Source of the DNA: Pseudomonas cyclaminis | GTDB lineage: Bacteria; Pseudomonadota; Gammaproteobacteria; Pseudomonadales; Pseudomonadaceae | DNA: 64,000 nt | Assembly (NCBI RefSeq): GCF_015163715.1 | Contig: NZ_JADDUM010000035.1 | Span: 25,288-89,287, forward strand | Reading direction: 5' to 3' | Part shown: in pieces, positions 56,567 through 64,000 of the stretch | Layout: every line of letters starts with the position of its first letter | Position numbering within the stretch: position 1 is the first letter of the stretch | Notes under the pieces: generated by a model | The model's database searches: none | What the model saw: only the letters and a program-made list of their open reading frames with translations | What the model was told of the DNA's origin: nothing | Position numbers and translations under genes: made by a program

Positions 56567-58336
56567 ATGAAACCCCACGCAGCGGCTTATAGCCAACGCT
56601 TGCTCAAGGGCCAGGCGCCGACCTACGAGCGCCTGCAAGCCCGACTGGCCGAAGATGGCAGCCCCCTGGCCGCCGAACCGATTGCGGTGCATTGCGGCTG
56701 GGGCCGGTTGTTGATCGGGCATACCTTTCCTGATCCAGCAAGCCTGGCGCAGGCGTTGCTCCACGAGCAGCCCGGTGAGCGCGACATCGCCCTGTATGTG
56801 GCCGCGCCCCAGCAGATCCTCGGGATCGATCCCCAGCAGTTGTTCCTCGATCCGTCCGACACCCTGCGCCTGTGGTTTACCGACTACCGCCCGGCCACGC
56901 GGGTGTTTCGCGGCTTTCGTATCCGCCGGGTGCAAACCGAGGCTGACTGGCTGGCCGTGAACCAGCTGTATCAGGGACGCGGCATGTTGCCCGTCGACGC
57001 CGGACGCCTCACGCCACGCCATCAAGGTGGCCCGGTGTACTGGCTGGCGGAGGATGAAGACAGCGGCGCGGTGATCGGCAGCGTCATGGGCCTCAATCAC
57101 CAGAAAGCCTTTCACGATCCGGAGAACGGTTGCAGCCTGTGGTGCCTGGCGGTCGACCCGCAATGCACGCGGCCCGGCGTCGGCGAAGTGCTGGTGCGCC
57201 ACTTGGTGGAACACTTTATGAGCCGTGGCCTGAGCTACCTGGACCTGTCGGTGCTGCACGACAACCGTCAGGCCAAGAACCTCTACGCCAAGCTCGGTTT
57301 TCGGGCGTTGACCACATTTGCGATCAAACGCAAGAACGGCATCAACCAACCGCTGTTTCTCGGCCCTGGCCCGCAGGCAGGGTTCAATCCCTATGCGCGG
57401 ATCATTGTCGAAGAAGCGCACCGGCGTGGCATTGATGTGCAGGTGGACGATGCCGACGCGGGCCTGTTCACCCTCAGCCACGGCGGGCGTCGCGTGCGTT
57501 GTCGCGAGTCGTTGAGCGACCTGACCAGCGCCATCAGCATGACCCTGTGCCAGGACAAAAGCCTGACCCACAAGGTGCTCAAGGCCGCAGGTTTACAACT
57601 GCCGTCACAGCAACTGGCGGGCAGCGCCGATGACAACCTGGAGTTCCTCGACGAACACCAGCGAATCGTGGTCAAGCCGCTGGATGGCGAACAAGGCCAG
57701 GGCGTGGCGGTGGATCTGCACAGCATCGAAGAGGTGCAACAGGCCATCGAAGCGGCGCGTCAATTCGACAGCCGCGTGCTGCTGGAAAGCTTCCACGAGG
57801 GCCTGGACCTGCGCATTCTGGTGATTGGCTTCGAAGTGGTCGCCGCCGCGATCCGCCGCCCCGCTGAAGTGATTGGTGACGGCCATCACTCCATCGGTGC
57901 GTTGATCGAAGCCCAGAGCCGACGCCGCCAGGCGGCCACGGACGGCGAAAGCAAAATCCCGTTGGACGCCGAAACCGAACGCACCCTGGCCGCCGCCGGC
58001 TACGACTACAACAGCATCCTGCCCGGCGGTAAAACCCTGGCCGTGCGCCGCACCGCCAACCTGCACACCGGCGGTTGCCTGGAAGACGTGACTGCGATCC
58101 TGCATCCAACCCTCAAGGACGCCGCCGTGCGGGCCGCCCGCGCCCTGGATATTCCCATGGTGGGCCTGGACCTGATGGTGCCCGCCGCCGACCAACCCGA
58201 GTACGTGTTTATCGAAGCCAATGAACGGGCCGGCTTGGCCAATCATGAGCCGCAGCCGACTGCGGAGAAGTTTGTGGATTTGTTGTTTCCACACAGTGGA
58301 AAGCCTCAAGTTACAAGCTGCAAGCCTCAAGACTAG
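56567..58336 (+). CDS. ngg: N-acetylglutaminylglutamine synthetase (GNAT plus ATP-grasp)
   Basis: Makes the acetylated dipeptide. The ATG at 56567 follows AAGGA by 10 bases. The 589 residues hold a GNAT acetyltransferase domain (about 100-240, with LSVLHDNRQAKNLYAKLGFR) and a C-terminal ATP-grasp ligase (about 300-575, RIVVKPLDGEQGQGVAVDL, and VGLDLMVPAADQPEYVFIEA with the metal-binding acidic residues). Fusion of the two is the hallmark of the NAGGN enzymes. The last 15 or so residues (from HSGKPQV) come from an inverted repeat that overlaps the 3' end of the gene, so the natural terminus may lie near VDLLFPHS. Confidence 0.88.
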   Translation: MKPHAAAYSQRLLKGQAPTYERLQARLAEDGSPLAAEPIAVHCGWGRLLIGHTFPDPASLAQALLHEQPGERDIALYVAAPQQILGIDPQQLFLDPSDTLRLWFTDYRPATRVFRGFRIRRVQTEADWLAVNQLYQGRGMLPVDAGRLTPRHQGGPVYWLAEDEDSGAVIGSVMGLNHQKAFHDPENGCSLWCLAVDPQCTRPGVGEVLVRHLVEHFMSRGLSYLDLSVLHDNRQAKNLYAKLGFRALTTFAIKRKNGINQPLFLGPGPQAGFNPYARIIVEEAHRRGIDVQVDDADAGLFTLSHGGRRVRCRESLSDLTSAISMTLCQDKSLTHKVLKAAGLQLPSQQLAGSADDNLEFLDEHQRIVVKPLDGEQGQGVAVDLHSIEEVQQAIEAARQFDSRVLLESFHEGLDLRILVIGFEVVAAAIRRPAEVIGDGHHSIGALIEAQSRRRQAATDGESKIPLDAETERTLAAAGYDYNSILPGGKTLAVRRTANLHTGGCLEDVTAILHPTLKDAAVRAARALDIPMVGLDLMVPAADQPEYVFIEANERAGLANHEPQPTAEKFVDLLFPHSGKPQVTSCKPQD

Positions 58337-58394
58337 AGCAATGCCGGCAAGCCTCAATAGTGCTTTTAACTTGAAGCTTGCAGCTCATAGCTTG
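58307..58394. repeat. Inverted repeat covering the 3' end of ngg
   Basis: Arms of 25 bases at 58307-58331 and 58370-58394 are inverted copies with about four mismatches (CAAGCTGCAAGCCTCAAG against CTTGAAGCTTGCAGCTC). The stop of ngg lies just after the left arm. Short AAGCTTGCAG-type units of this kind recur in fluorescent pseudomonads. It could form a stable hairpin between ngg and the peptidase gene. Confidence 0.7.
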
Positions 58395-58412
58395 CAACTA
58401 AAGGAAACCTTT

Positions 58413-59597
58413 ATGACCCGAACCATCCCCGAACCGGATCTCAACTACCTGCAAAAAGTGCTGCTGGAAATGCTCGCCATTCCCAGCCCCACCGGGTTTA
58501 CCGACACCATCGTGCGCTACGTCGCCGAGCGCCTCGAAGAACTGGGCATCCCGTTTGAAATGACCCGGCGCGGCACCATTCGCGCCACCCTCAAGGGCCA
58601 GAAAAACAGCCCCGACCGCGCTGTATCTGCGCACCTGGACACCATCGGCGCTGCCGTGCGGGCGATCAAGGACAACGGTCGCCTGACCCTGGCGCCAGTG
58701 GGCTGCTGGTCCAGCCGCTTTGCCGAAGGCAGCCGCGTCAGCCTGTTCACCGACAATGGCGTGATTCGCGGCAGCGTATTGCCGTTGATGGCGTCCGGGC
58801 ATGCGTTCAACACCGCCGTGGATGAAATGCCGGTGAGCTGGGACCACGTAGAGCTGCGCCTGGACGCCTACTGCGCGACCCGTGCCGATTGCGATTCCCT
58901 CGGCATCAGCGTGGGCGATTATGTAGCCTTTGACCCGTTGCCCGAGTTCACCGAGAGCGGGCATATCAGCGCCCGTCACCTGGACGACAAAGCCGGCGTC
59001 GCCGCCCTGCTCGCCGCGCTCAAAGCCATCGTCGACAGCGGCGAACCGTTGCTGATCGACTGTCATCCGCTGTTCACCATCACCGAGGAAACCGGCAGCG
59101 GTGCAGCCGCCGCCCTGCCGTGGGATGTGAGTGAGTTTGTCGGCATCGACATCGCGCCGGTCGCCCCCGGCCAACACTCCAGCGAGCATGCGGTCAGCGT
59201 GGCAATGCAGGATTCCGGCGGGCCGTATGACTATCATCTGTCCCGTCACCTGCTGCGCCTGGCATCGGAAAACGACCTGCCGGTGCGCCGCGATCTGTTT
59301 CGTTATTACTTCAGCGATGCGCACTCGGCGGTGACGGCCGGCCACGATATCCGCACGGCGCTGCTGGCGTTTGGTTGCGACGCGACCCACGGCTACGAGC
59401 GCACCCATATCGACAGCCTGGCCGCTCTGAGTCGCCTGTTAGGCGCGTACATCCTCAGCCCTCCGGTGTTCGCCAGTGATGCGCAACCGGCCCAGGGTTC
59501 ACTGGATCGGTTCAGTCATCAGTTGGAGCATGAGACGCAGATGGAGAGCGACACGCGCGTGCCGTCGGTGGACAGTCTGGTGGGTCAGAAGTCCTGA
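58413..59597 (+). CDS. M42-family metallopeptidase of the NAGGN system
   Basis: The ATG at 58413 (MTRTIPEPDLNYLQK) has AAGGAAA upstream; the longer open frame begins inside ngg. The 394-residue cytosolic aminopeptidase-like enzyme shows the di-metal centre: His/Asp in AVSAHLDTIGA (about residue 75), Asp in ARHLDDKAGVAALL (about 195), Glu-Glu in FTITEETGSGA, Asp in VGIDIAPVAPG and the final His in THGYERTHIDSL. In this locus the family probably hydrolyses NAGGN, letting the cell recycle it when osmolarity falls; this is inference from linkage. Substrate not proven. Confidence 0.85.
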   Translation: MTRTIPEPDLNYLQKVLLEMLAIPSPTGFTDTIVRYVAERLEELGIPFEMTRRGTIRATLKGQKNSPDRAVSAHLDTIGAAVRAIKDNGRLTLAPVGCWSSRFAEGSRVSLFTDNGVIRGSVLPLMASGHAFNTAVDEMPVSWDHVELRLDAYCATRADCDSLGISVGDYVAFDPLPEFTESGHISARHLDDKAGVAALLAALKAIVDSGEPLLIDCHPLFTITEETGSGAAAALPWDVSEFVGIDIAPVAPGQHSSEHAVSVAMQDSGGPYDYHLSRHLLRLASENDLPVRRDLFRYYFSDAHSAVTAGHDIRTALLAFGCDATHGYERTHIDSLAALSRLLGAYILSPPVFASDAQPAQGSLDRFSHQLEHETQMESDTRVPSVDSLVGQKS

Positions 59598-59611
59598 TAC
59601 TGGCAACCAGC

Positions 59612-59638
59612 GTCCCGGCGCAGTAGCATCGCCGGGAC
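59612..59638 (+). terminator. Hairpin after the NAGGN operon
   Basis: GTCCCGGCG (59612-59620) pairs with CGCCGGGAC (59630-59638), nine perfect base pairs with a 9-base loop, 15 bases past the peptidase stop. There is no T-run, so termination may be partial, allowing read-through into yheU. Confidence 0.55.
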
Positions 59639-59656
59639 TAAACCCCTGAGGCTTGT

Positions 59657-59884
59657 ATGCTGATTCCCTACGATGCACTTGAAGTCGACACCCTGACACG
59701 CCTGATCGAAGACTTCGTCACCCGCGACGGCACCGACAATGGCGACGACACGCCCCTGGAAACCCGCGTACTGCGCGTGCGCCAGGCGCTGACCAAGGGC
59801 CAGGCGCTGATTGTGTTCGACCCGGAAAGCGAGCAATGCCAGTTGATGCTCAAGCACGATGTGCCCAAGCATCTGTTCGATTGA
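59657..59884 (+). CDS. yheU: YheU family protein (UPF0270)
   Basis: A 75-residue acidic protein starting at ATG 59657 with GAGG 5 bases upstream. The N-terminus MLIPYDALEVDTLTRLIEDF and the RDGTDNGDDTPLETRV segment match YheU, a small conserved protein of unknown function in gamma-proteobacteria. It follows the NAGGN operon in the same direction and converges on the Rsm-family gene (6 bases between stops). No catalytic or ligand motif is evident. Confidence 0.82.
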   Translation: MLIPYDALEVDTLTRLIEDFVTRDGTDNGDDTPLETRVLRVRQALTKGQALIVFDPESEQCQLMLKHDVPKHLFD

Positions 59885-59890
59885 GGGGGG

Positions 59891-60088
59891 TTAAGGGTTG
59901 GTAGCAGGTTGGGGTTGAGTGGCTTGTCGTTCGAGGATTTTCCGATGCACCTCGGCGCGATGCACATTGACCCCCGCTGGCGCGGCAACACCGAATTTCA
60001 CTTGGGTACCGTTGAGTTCGAGGACGTGCAAGGTAATGTGGTCCCCGATAGAGATGATTTCGCCTACAGCGCGGCTTAAGACCAGCAT
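59891..60088 (-). CDS. CsrA/RsmA-family post-transcriptional regulator (RsmI-like)
   Basis: A 65-residue homologue of the dimeric mRNA-binding regulator that blocks ribosome access at GGA-containing hairpins. The N-terminus [20 protein letters not shown] and the [11 protein letters not shown] helix, with the conserved VHR Arg needed for RNA binding, are present. ISIGD rather than LMVGD suggests it is not RsmA itself but an accessory paralogue such as RsmI; fluorescent pseudomonads have several. The leader has AGGA close to the ATG, which would allow autoregulation. A 36-base nested hairpin lies about 80 bases upstream. Confidence 0.87.
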   Translation of the reverse strand: MLVLSRAVGEIISIGDHITLHVLELNGTQVKFGVAAPAGVNVHRAEVHRKILERQATQPQPATNP

Positions 60089-60164
60089 GGCGGCTGTCCT
60101 TTTGCAGTGACAGGACCTCGACCATGCGCGATGGCTGGAGTGGCTTCAATGGCTTGCAGCCAAA

Positions 60165-60200
60165 TCAGGCAACACCTACAAGCGTAGGTAAATTGCCTGA
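60165..60200. promoter_or_regulatory. Nested hairpin between the SDR gene and the Rsm-family gene
   Basis: TCAGGCAA (60165-60172) pairs with TTGCCTGA (60193-60200), and inside it ACCTAC (60174-60179) pairs with GTAGGT (60184-60189). It lies 16 bases past the SDR stop and 77 bases upstream of the Rsm-family start, both on the minus strand. It may terminate the SDR transcript or act in the leader of the regulator. Confidence 0.5.
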
Positions 60201-60215
60201 CAGACCATCGCTCGA

Positions 60216-61031
60216 TCAGCCCTTCACTGCCTGTGCCTTGGCGCGCATCTTGTCGGCCATGGTGGTCATTTCGTCGTAGAGCAACTGCGGATTTTTCTGC
60301 TTCAACGCCCAGGCCATCCGGCCCTGCTCGTGGGGCAGGATCATGAACTCCCCTTCAGCGACACGTTGATAGATGTAATCAGCGATATCCGCCGCCGAGA
60401 TCGGCGAACTCTCCAGTAACTTGCCCACCTGGGCCTTCATCGCCGGCGTCGGCCCACGGAACGAATCCAGCAGGTTGGTCTGGAAGAACGACGGGCACAC
60501 CACATGCACGCCGACTTCCTGTTGCTTGAGCTCTACCAGCAGGCTCTCCGACAGCGCCACCACACCGGCCTTGGCCACGTTGTAGTTGCTCATGGCCGGG
60601 CCTTGCATCAGCGCCGCCATGGAGGCGATGTTGATGATGCGGCCCTTGCTCTTTTCCAGCAGTGGCAGGAACGCCTTGCAGCCCTTGACCACGCCCATCA
60701 GGTTGATCGCGATCTGCCAGTCCCAATCCTCCAGGGACAATTCGGCGAAGAAGCCGCCTGAGGCGACGCCGGCATTATTGACGATCACATCAATGCCCCC
60801 CAGTTTCACCTCGCACGCTTGGGCAAATGCGGTGAGCTGGCTGTAGTCGCGCACATCGCAACGCTGGATAAAGCCATCGCCACCGGCCTCGCGCACGAGT
60901 TTGAGGGTTTCCTGCAAGCCCGGCTCGCTGACATCCGACAAGGCCAACTGCCAACCCTCACGGGCCCAGCGCAGAGCGATTTCACGACCCAGGCCGGACC
61001 CGGCGCCAGTGATCATCATGCGATTTTGCAT
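60216..61031 (-). CDS. Short-chain dehydrogenase/reductase
   Basis: A 271-residue classical SDR. The NAD(P)-binding motif is ITGAGSGLGREIALRWA (residues 7-23), followed by VIVNNAGVASGGF, the catalytic Ser in NIASMAALMQG and the Tyr-Lys pair in SNYNVAKAGVVAL. After the active site the sequence VCPSFFQTNLLDSF is normal. An Asp in ALSDVSE at the end of strand 2 suggests NAD(H). The substrate is unknown. The chain ends in a basic helix (DKMRAKAQAVKG). It is a stand-alone gene. Confidence 0.88.
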   Translation of the reverse strand: MQNRMMITGAGSGLGREIALRWAREGWQLALSDVSEPGLQETLKLVREAGGDGFIQRCDVRDYSQLTAFAQACEVKLGGIDVIVNNAGVASGGFFAELSLEDWDWQIAINLMGVVKGCKAFLPLLEKSKGRIINIASMAALMQGPAMSNYNVAKAGVVALSESLLVELKQQEVGVHVVCPSFFQTNLLDSFRGPTPAMKAQVGKLLESSPISAADIADYIYQRVAEGEFMILPHEQGRMAWALKQKNPQLLYDEMTTMADKMRAKAQAVKG

Positions 61032-61361
61032 AGGAGGTAGCCTTGTGGTTCACAGAAGAAGTGATCGGCAGTGTAGCGAAGGTTTTTCCCGCACCCACGC
61101 ACCATCAGAGTGCTGAATGCCCCAGGCAAACCGTGGGCCCGGTCGGATGCCTGCGTATAGCCTAAGTTCAATCTTTTTCAACTAGGACTGGGGAGTGGCG
61201 AGCGTATTAAAAGAAATAAGCACGTTTGCAAAATGCTTTAAAAAAACACGGAATTTTCTGCGAAGCGCAGCAGTCGGAGTTGTTAAGGCGCCCGTAATTA
61301 AACCTGCGGTCCTAACGTTTAATCATCAGTCCTTGCACAAGGCCTATAAGGAAATAAAACC
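61032..61361. other. Intergenic region upstream of the DUF3309 gene
   Basis: 330 bases without a recognised gene between the SDR start and the mini-protein start. The middle (61190-61270) is A-rich. It must hold the promoters of both flanking genes, which point away from each other. The long leader of the DUF3309 gene suggests regulation, but I could not assign a sigma-factor site. Confidence 0.4.
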
Positions 61362-61514
61362 ATGAGCCTCATTCTAATTATCATCCTGATCCTGCTGCTG
61401 GTCGGTGGTCTGCCAGTGTTCCCGCACTCCCGCAACTGGGGCTACGGCCCGTCGGGTATCCTGGGTGTTGTGCTGGTTGTGCTGCTGGTCTTGTTGTTGC
61501 TCGGCCGGATATAA
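61362..61514 (+). CDS. DUF3309 membrane mini-protein
   Basis: A 50-residue hydrophobic protein that is easy to miss because of its size. MSLILIIILILLLVGGLPVF is a first membrane helix, FPHSRNWGYGPSG a short polar loop, and ILGVVLVVLLVLLLLGRI a second helix. This hairpin layout with HSRxWGYGPSG is the DUF3309 signature. The start has AAGGAAATAAAACC upstream, and the gene ends with a strong terminator 10 bases later. Its function is not known; family members are usually small inner-membrane proteins linked to stress. Confidence 0.9.
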   Translation: MSLILIIILILLLVGGLPVFPHSRNWGYGPSGILGVVLVVLLVLLLLGRI

Positions 61515-61524
61515 AAACCGCATA

Positions 61525-61554
61525 AAAAAAGAGGCCTGAAAAGGCCTCTTTTTT
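61525..61554. terminator. Strong bidirectional terminator
   Basis: Six A, then GAGGCCT (61531-61537), a GAAA loop, AGGCCTC (61542-61548), then six T. It serves the DUF3309 gene on the plus strand and the LTA-synthase-like gene on the minus strand, whose stop is 12 bases away. Confidence 0.92.
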
Positions 61555-61566
61555 ATTGCCGGTTAG

Positions 61567-63654
61567 TTAGTCCGGCTTGCCGTCAACCACGCCGGCGGTG
61601 TTATCCAACAGGCTCTTGGTCGCCGTCTGCAGGAACGATTCAAGTTTCTGCTTCAGCGCGGCCTCATCCGGCGATTCAGCAATCACCTTACCGGTCGGGT
61701 TGGCGCCCAGTTCGTATTCCCACAACTTCGGTGGCATCTCCTTGGGCAGCACGAGGATGCGGTCTGCGGTGACCAACGCCACGGTCTGGTCGCTGCCCGA
61801 TGGCTTGATCACGCCGAAGCCCTTGTCGCCTTCCGGCAGGTTCAGCAAGTCACGGCCCCAGCACTGGTGCAGGGTATCGCCACCGAGGCGGCCCATGATG
61901 GTCGGCACGATGTCGATCTGGGTGCCCACGGTGTGGTCACGCTCGCCGAACTTCTCCTGCATGCCCGGTGCGATCATCAGCATCGGCACGTTGAAGCGGC
62001 CCAGGTCCATCTCGGTGATCTGCTGTTCATTGCCAAACCCGTGGTCGCCCACGATCACAAACAGGGTTTCCTTGAAGTACGGCTCCTTGCGGGCCTTTTC
62101 AAAGAACTGGCCCAGGGCCCAGTCGGAGTAACGCATGGCCGTCAAATGTTCGTTGAGGCTGCCACGGTCGGTGACTTTCTCAACCGGCAATGGGGTTGGC
62201 AACGCGTACGGCGTGTGGTTGGACAGGGTTTGCAGCAGTGCGTAGAACGGCTTGCCGCCTTCGCGGGCTTTCAGCTCTTGCAGGCCACGGTTGAACATGT
62301 CCTGGTCGGAGACGCCCCACGTCGGGTCGGAGAACACCGGGTCGACGAAATCGTTGCGGCCGATGAAGTTGGTCATGCCCTGGTTGCTGAAGAAGCCCGA
62401 CTGGTTGTCCCAGGCGAAGTCGCCGTTGTAGACATACACGTCGTTGAAATCACGTGCGCTGAGCAACTGCGGCAGGCCCGACAGCTTGTGGCTGCCTTCC
62501 GGGGTCTGCATCAGGTATTCAAAGCCTGGCAGGTTCGGGAAGCAGGCCATGGTGGCGAACATACCCTGGTGGGTATGGGTGCCGTTGGAGAAGAAGCGGT
62601 CGAACAGCAGGCCTTCCTTGGACAGCTTGTCGAAGGATGGCGTGATGTTGCCCGGACGGCCCAATGCGCCCACCGAGTGACCGGCGAAGCTTTCCATCAG
62701 GATGACCACGACGTTCTTGATCGGCAGGGTCTTCTCGGCCGGCGGCATGTAGTCACGGCGCACGGCGGCGGTGTCGGTATCCACCAGTTTTTCCTGGGGC
62801 AGTACCAGCATGTCGCGCACGGTCTGGGTCGCCAGCGGCTGATCCAGGGTGGCCTTCCAGATATTGGCGCGGTCTTCACCGAACCGGGCCTTGGCCGCCG
62901 CGATCAGCGACAAGGTGCCATTGAGGCCCAACTGGTTGGCGAAGTTCGAGTCTGTGGTGTACACGTCACCCCAACGCAGCGGCGGGCCCTGGCGCAGGGT
63001 GCCACGAGCGGCAACCACGGCGATCAGCAGGCAGACCACGAACACGGCGATGCGGTTGTACCACGGGGCCACCTGGCGCGTGCCAATGCTGCCACCGCTG
63101 AACGGGCCGCGTGGGCGCGTGGCGCGGTCGGCGCCTTTGAAGGCCATACTCAGGATCAGCGTGCCCACGGCCCAGGCCAGCAGGTAGCGCACCACCGGGA
63201 AACCGTACCAGAGCATGCTCATCACGGTTTTCGGGTCTTCCTTCACGTACTGGAAGACCAGGCCGTTGAGGCGCTGGTGGAACTCGCGGTAGAAGTCCAT
63301 CTCCATCAAGCCCAGGAACAGGGCGATGCTCGACGCGATGGTCAGCCAGAAACGGAAGAAGCCCCGCGCTGCCATGGCCCGTACGCTGAACAGTGCCAGC
63401 AGCAGCGGGATCAGCAGGTACACAACCAGGCGCAGGTCAAGACGCAGACCGTTGGCGAACGCTTCCAGGAAGGTCGAAGCCGGTGTGTCGAGGATCATCT
63501 CGCGGTTGTAGACCAGCAGCGCCAGGCGCAGCAGGGAGAACATCACCATCATGACCAGTGCGCAGAGCAGCGTGTACGCCAGATGGGATTTGACGGTCGG
63601 TTGCAGCAGGCGATTAGAAGCTCGCTGCTGACTCAGGGCGTCCGGGTTTGCCAT
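61567..63654 (-). CDS. LTA synthase/phosphoglycerol transferase family protein (sulfatase fold)
   Basis: A 695-residue inner-membrane enzyme with about five N-terminal membrane helices (residues 20-210) and a large periplasmic alkaline-phosphatase-like domain. The domain begins near residue 315 with IKNVVVILMESFAGHSVG (metal-binding Glu). The nucleophile Thr is in SNGTHTHQGMFATMACF, and VIVGDHGFGNEQ holds the Asp-His metal pair. Such enzymes transfer phosphoglycerol or related groups from phospholipids onto glycans; in Gram-negatives the known roles are periplasmic glucan (OpgB-like) and envelope modification. Substrate here is unknown. Probably monocistronic, with the strong terminator at its 3' end. 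Confidence 0.85.
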   Translation of the reverse strand: MANPDALSQQRASNRLLQPTVKSHLAYTLLCALVMMVMFSLLRLALLVYNREMILDTPASTFLEAFANGLRLDLRLVVYLLIPLLLALFSVRAMAARGFFRFWLTIASSIALFLGLMEMDFYREFHQRLNGLVFQYVKEDPKTVMSMLWYGFPVVRYLLAWAVGTLILSMAFKGADRATRPRGPFSGGSIGTRQVAPWYNRIAVFVVCLLIAVVAARGTLRQGPPLRWGDVYTTDSNFANQLGLNGTLSLIAAAKARFGEDRANIWKATLDQPLATQTVRDMLVLPQEKLVDTDTAAVRRDYMPPAEKTLPIKNVVVILMESFAGHSVGALGRPGNITPSFDKLSKEGLLFDRFFSNGTHTHQGMFATMACFPNLPGFEYLMQTPEGSHKLSGLPQLLSARDFNDVYVYNGDFAWDNQSGFFSNQGMTNFIGRNDFVDPVFSDPTWGVSDQDMFNRGLQELKAREGGKPFYALLQTLSNHTPYALPTPLPVEKVTDRGSLNEHLTAMRYSDWALGQFFEKARKEPYFKETLFVIVGDHGFGNEQQITEMDLGRFNVPMLMIAPGMQEKFGERDHTVGTQIDIVPTIMGRLGGDTLHQCWGRDLLNLPEGDKGFGVIKPSGSDQTVALVTADRILVLPKEMPPKLWEYELGANPTGKVIAESPDEAALKQKLESFLQTATKSLLDNTAGVVDGKPD

Positions 63655-64000
63655 GTCGTTTCAGGACCCATTGGAAGTTTAAGTGACGAAATATCGCAGT
63701 GGCGCGAATGGTGCCCGATCAGTCACAGCAAGGCTATTAATTACTGAACGTGCGCCGCTGCAGCGCCTTTAATGGCAGGCAGAAAAAGCCGGGGAATTGT
63801 CTTGGATGGGTTGTGAAAATTGTGTGCAGCGAATATTTCGATACACAAATCTCGCGGGCGCCCTAAACCAAATGTGGGAGGGGGCTTGCCCCCGATAGCG
63901 GTGTGTCAGTGCCAGATGGGTGGCTGATACACCGCTATCGGGGCATAGGTATCTACACAACTGCTTGCTCTTACGCTGTTGCTCTGGCTTTTGATCTTGA
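63655..64000. other. Terminal non-coding region with the REPIN
   Basis: About 350 bases from the LTA-synthase-like start to the window end. It should carry that gene's promoter. Apart from the REPIN described separately I see nothing coding; a gene may begin past the window. Confidence 0.5.
63873..63943. repeat. REPIN
   Basis: The REP opening TGTGGGAGGGGGCTTGCCCC at 63873 is followed by CCCCGATAGCGGTGTGTCAG (63890-63909), which is inverted with one mismatch at 63924-63943 (CTGATACACCGCTATCGGGG). A classic sequence of the P. fluorescens group, of a different type from the one at 50775. Confidence 0.9.

Noticed and set aside
55652..57571. A long open frame on the minus strand opposite asnO and ngg (639 codons), and similar long frames opposite rbdA's neighbours (19170-20996, 20830-22581), the usher (45392-47431) and the LTA-like gene (61867-63747)
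   Set aside because: They mirror real genes in the third-position-GC-driven antisense frame, show low-complexity His/Gln/Arg-rich translations, and have no family features.

Overview
The window looks like a chromosomal segment of a fluorescent Pseudomonas (P. fluorescens group). The basis is high GC, REP/REPIN-type repeats of the kind found in that group, an NAGGN osmolyte operon, an accessory CsrA/Rsm regulator, and a gene order (from memory, not searched) that follows P. aeruginosa PA0854-PA0861 in one part and PA3454-PA3461 in another.

Layout. 1-11744: an O-polysaccharide region. A plus-strand run (C-terminal end of the Wzt ABC-transporter ATPase, pyruvyl-transferase-like protein, 2OG-Fe(II) oxygenase, two GT1-GT2 fusion glycosyltransferases around a methyltransferase) meets head-on a minus-strand operon (wecB, GT1, GT2, NAD-dependent epimerase). 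12164-12239: tRNA-Asn. 12300-14438: a LysR regulator divergent from a frameshifted lldD. 14720-22425: core genes (diguanylate cyclase, TenA/PqqC-like protein, RbdA-like c-di-GMP enzyme, ABC exporter, DsbA-like protein, trhO). 22656-37621: a Tc insecticidal-toxin locus with a split TcA (TccA-like plus TccB-like), a TcB (TcaC-like) and a convergent TccC-like Rhs toxin. 37755-41093: bolA, a DUF2059 protein, fumC and an EamA transporter. 41164-48869: a nine-gene pap-like chaperone-usher fimbrial operon. 49377-52433: a thiolase and a polyphosphate:AMP phosphotransferase with a REPIN between them. 52575-59597: mnmC and the three-gene NAGGN osmoprotectant operon. 59657-63654: yheU, an Rsm-family regulator, an SDR, a DUF3309 mini-protein and an LTA-synthase-like enzyme. 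The window ends in a REPIN.

How the genes work together. The O-polysaccharide genes would build, decorate and export a surface glycan. The Tc genes would make a translocation pore (A), a cocoon (B) and an encapsulated toxin (C). The fimbrial genes would make an adhesive pilus. The NAGGN genes make and probably turn over an osmolyte dipeptide.

Two points stand out. First, six single-base deletions, each shortening a short run of identical bases (or compatible with that), break four otherwise complete genes: lldD twice, tccC twice, the usher once and mnmC once. That pattern suggests residual indel errors in the sequence more than four independent pseudogenes, and it should be settled first. 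Second, the Tc locus sits between trhO and bolA, which I remember as neighbours in P. aeruginosa, so it looks like a discrete insertion; its TccC carries a C-terminal effector domain I cannot assign. I saw no CRISPR array, prophage, integrase or transposase.
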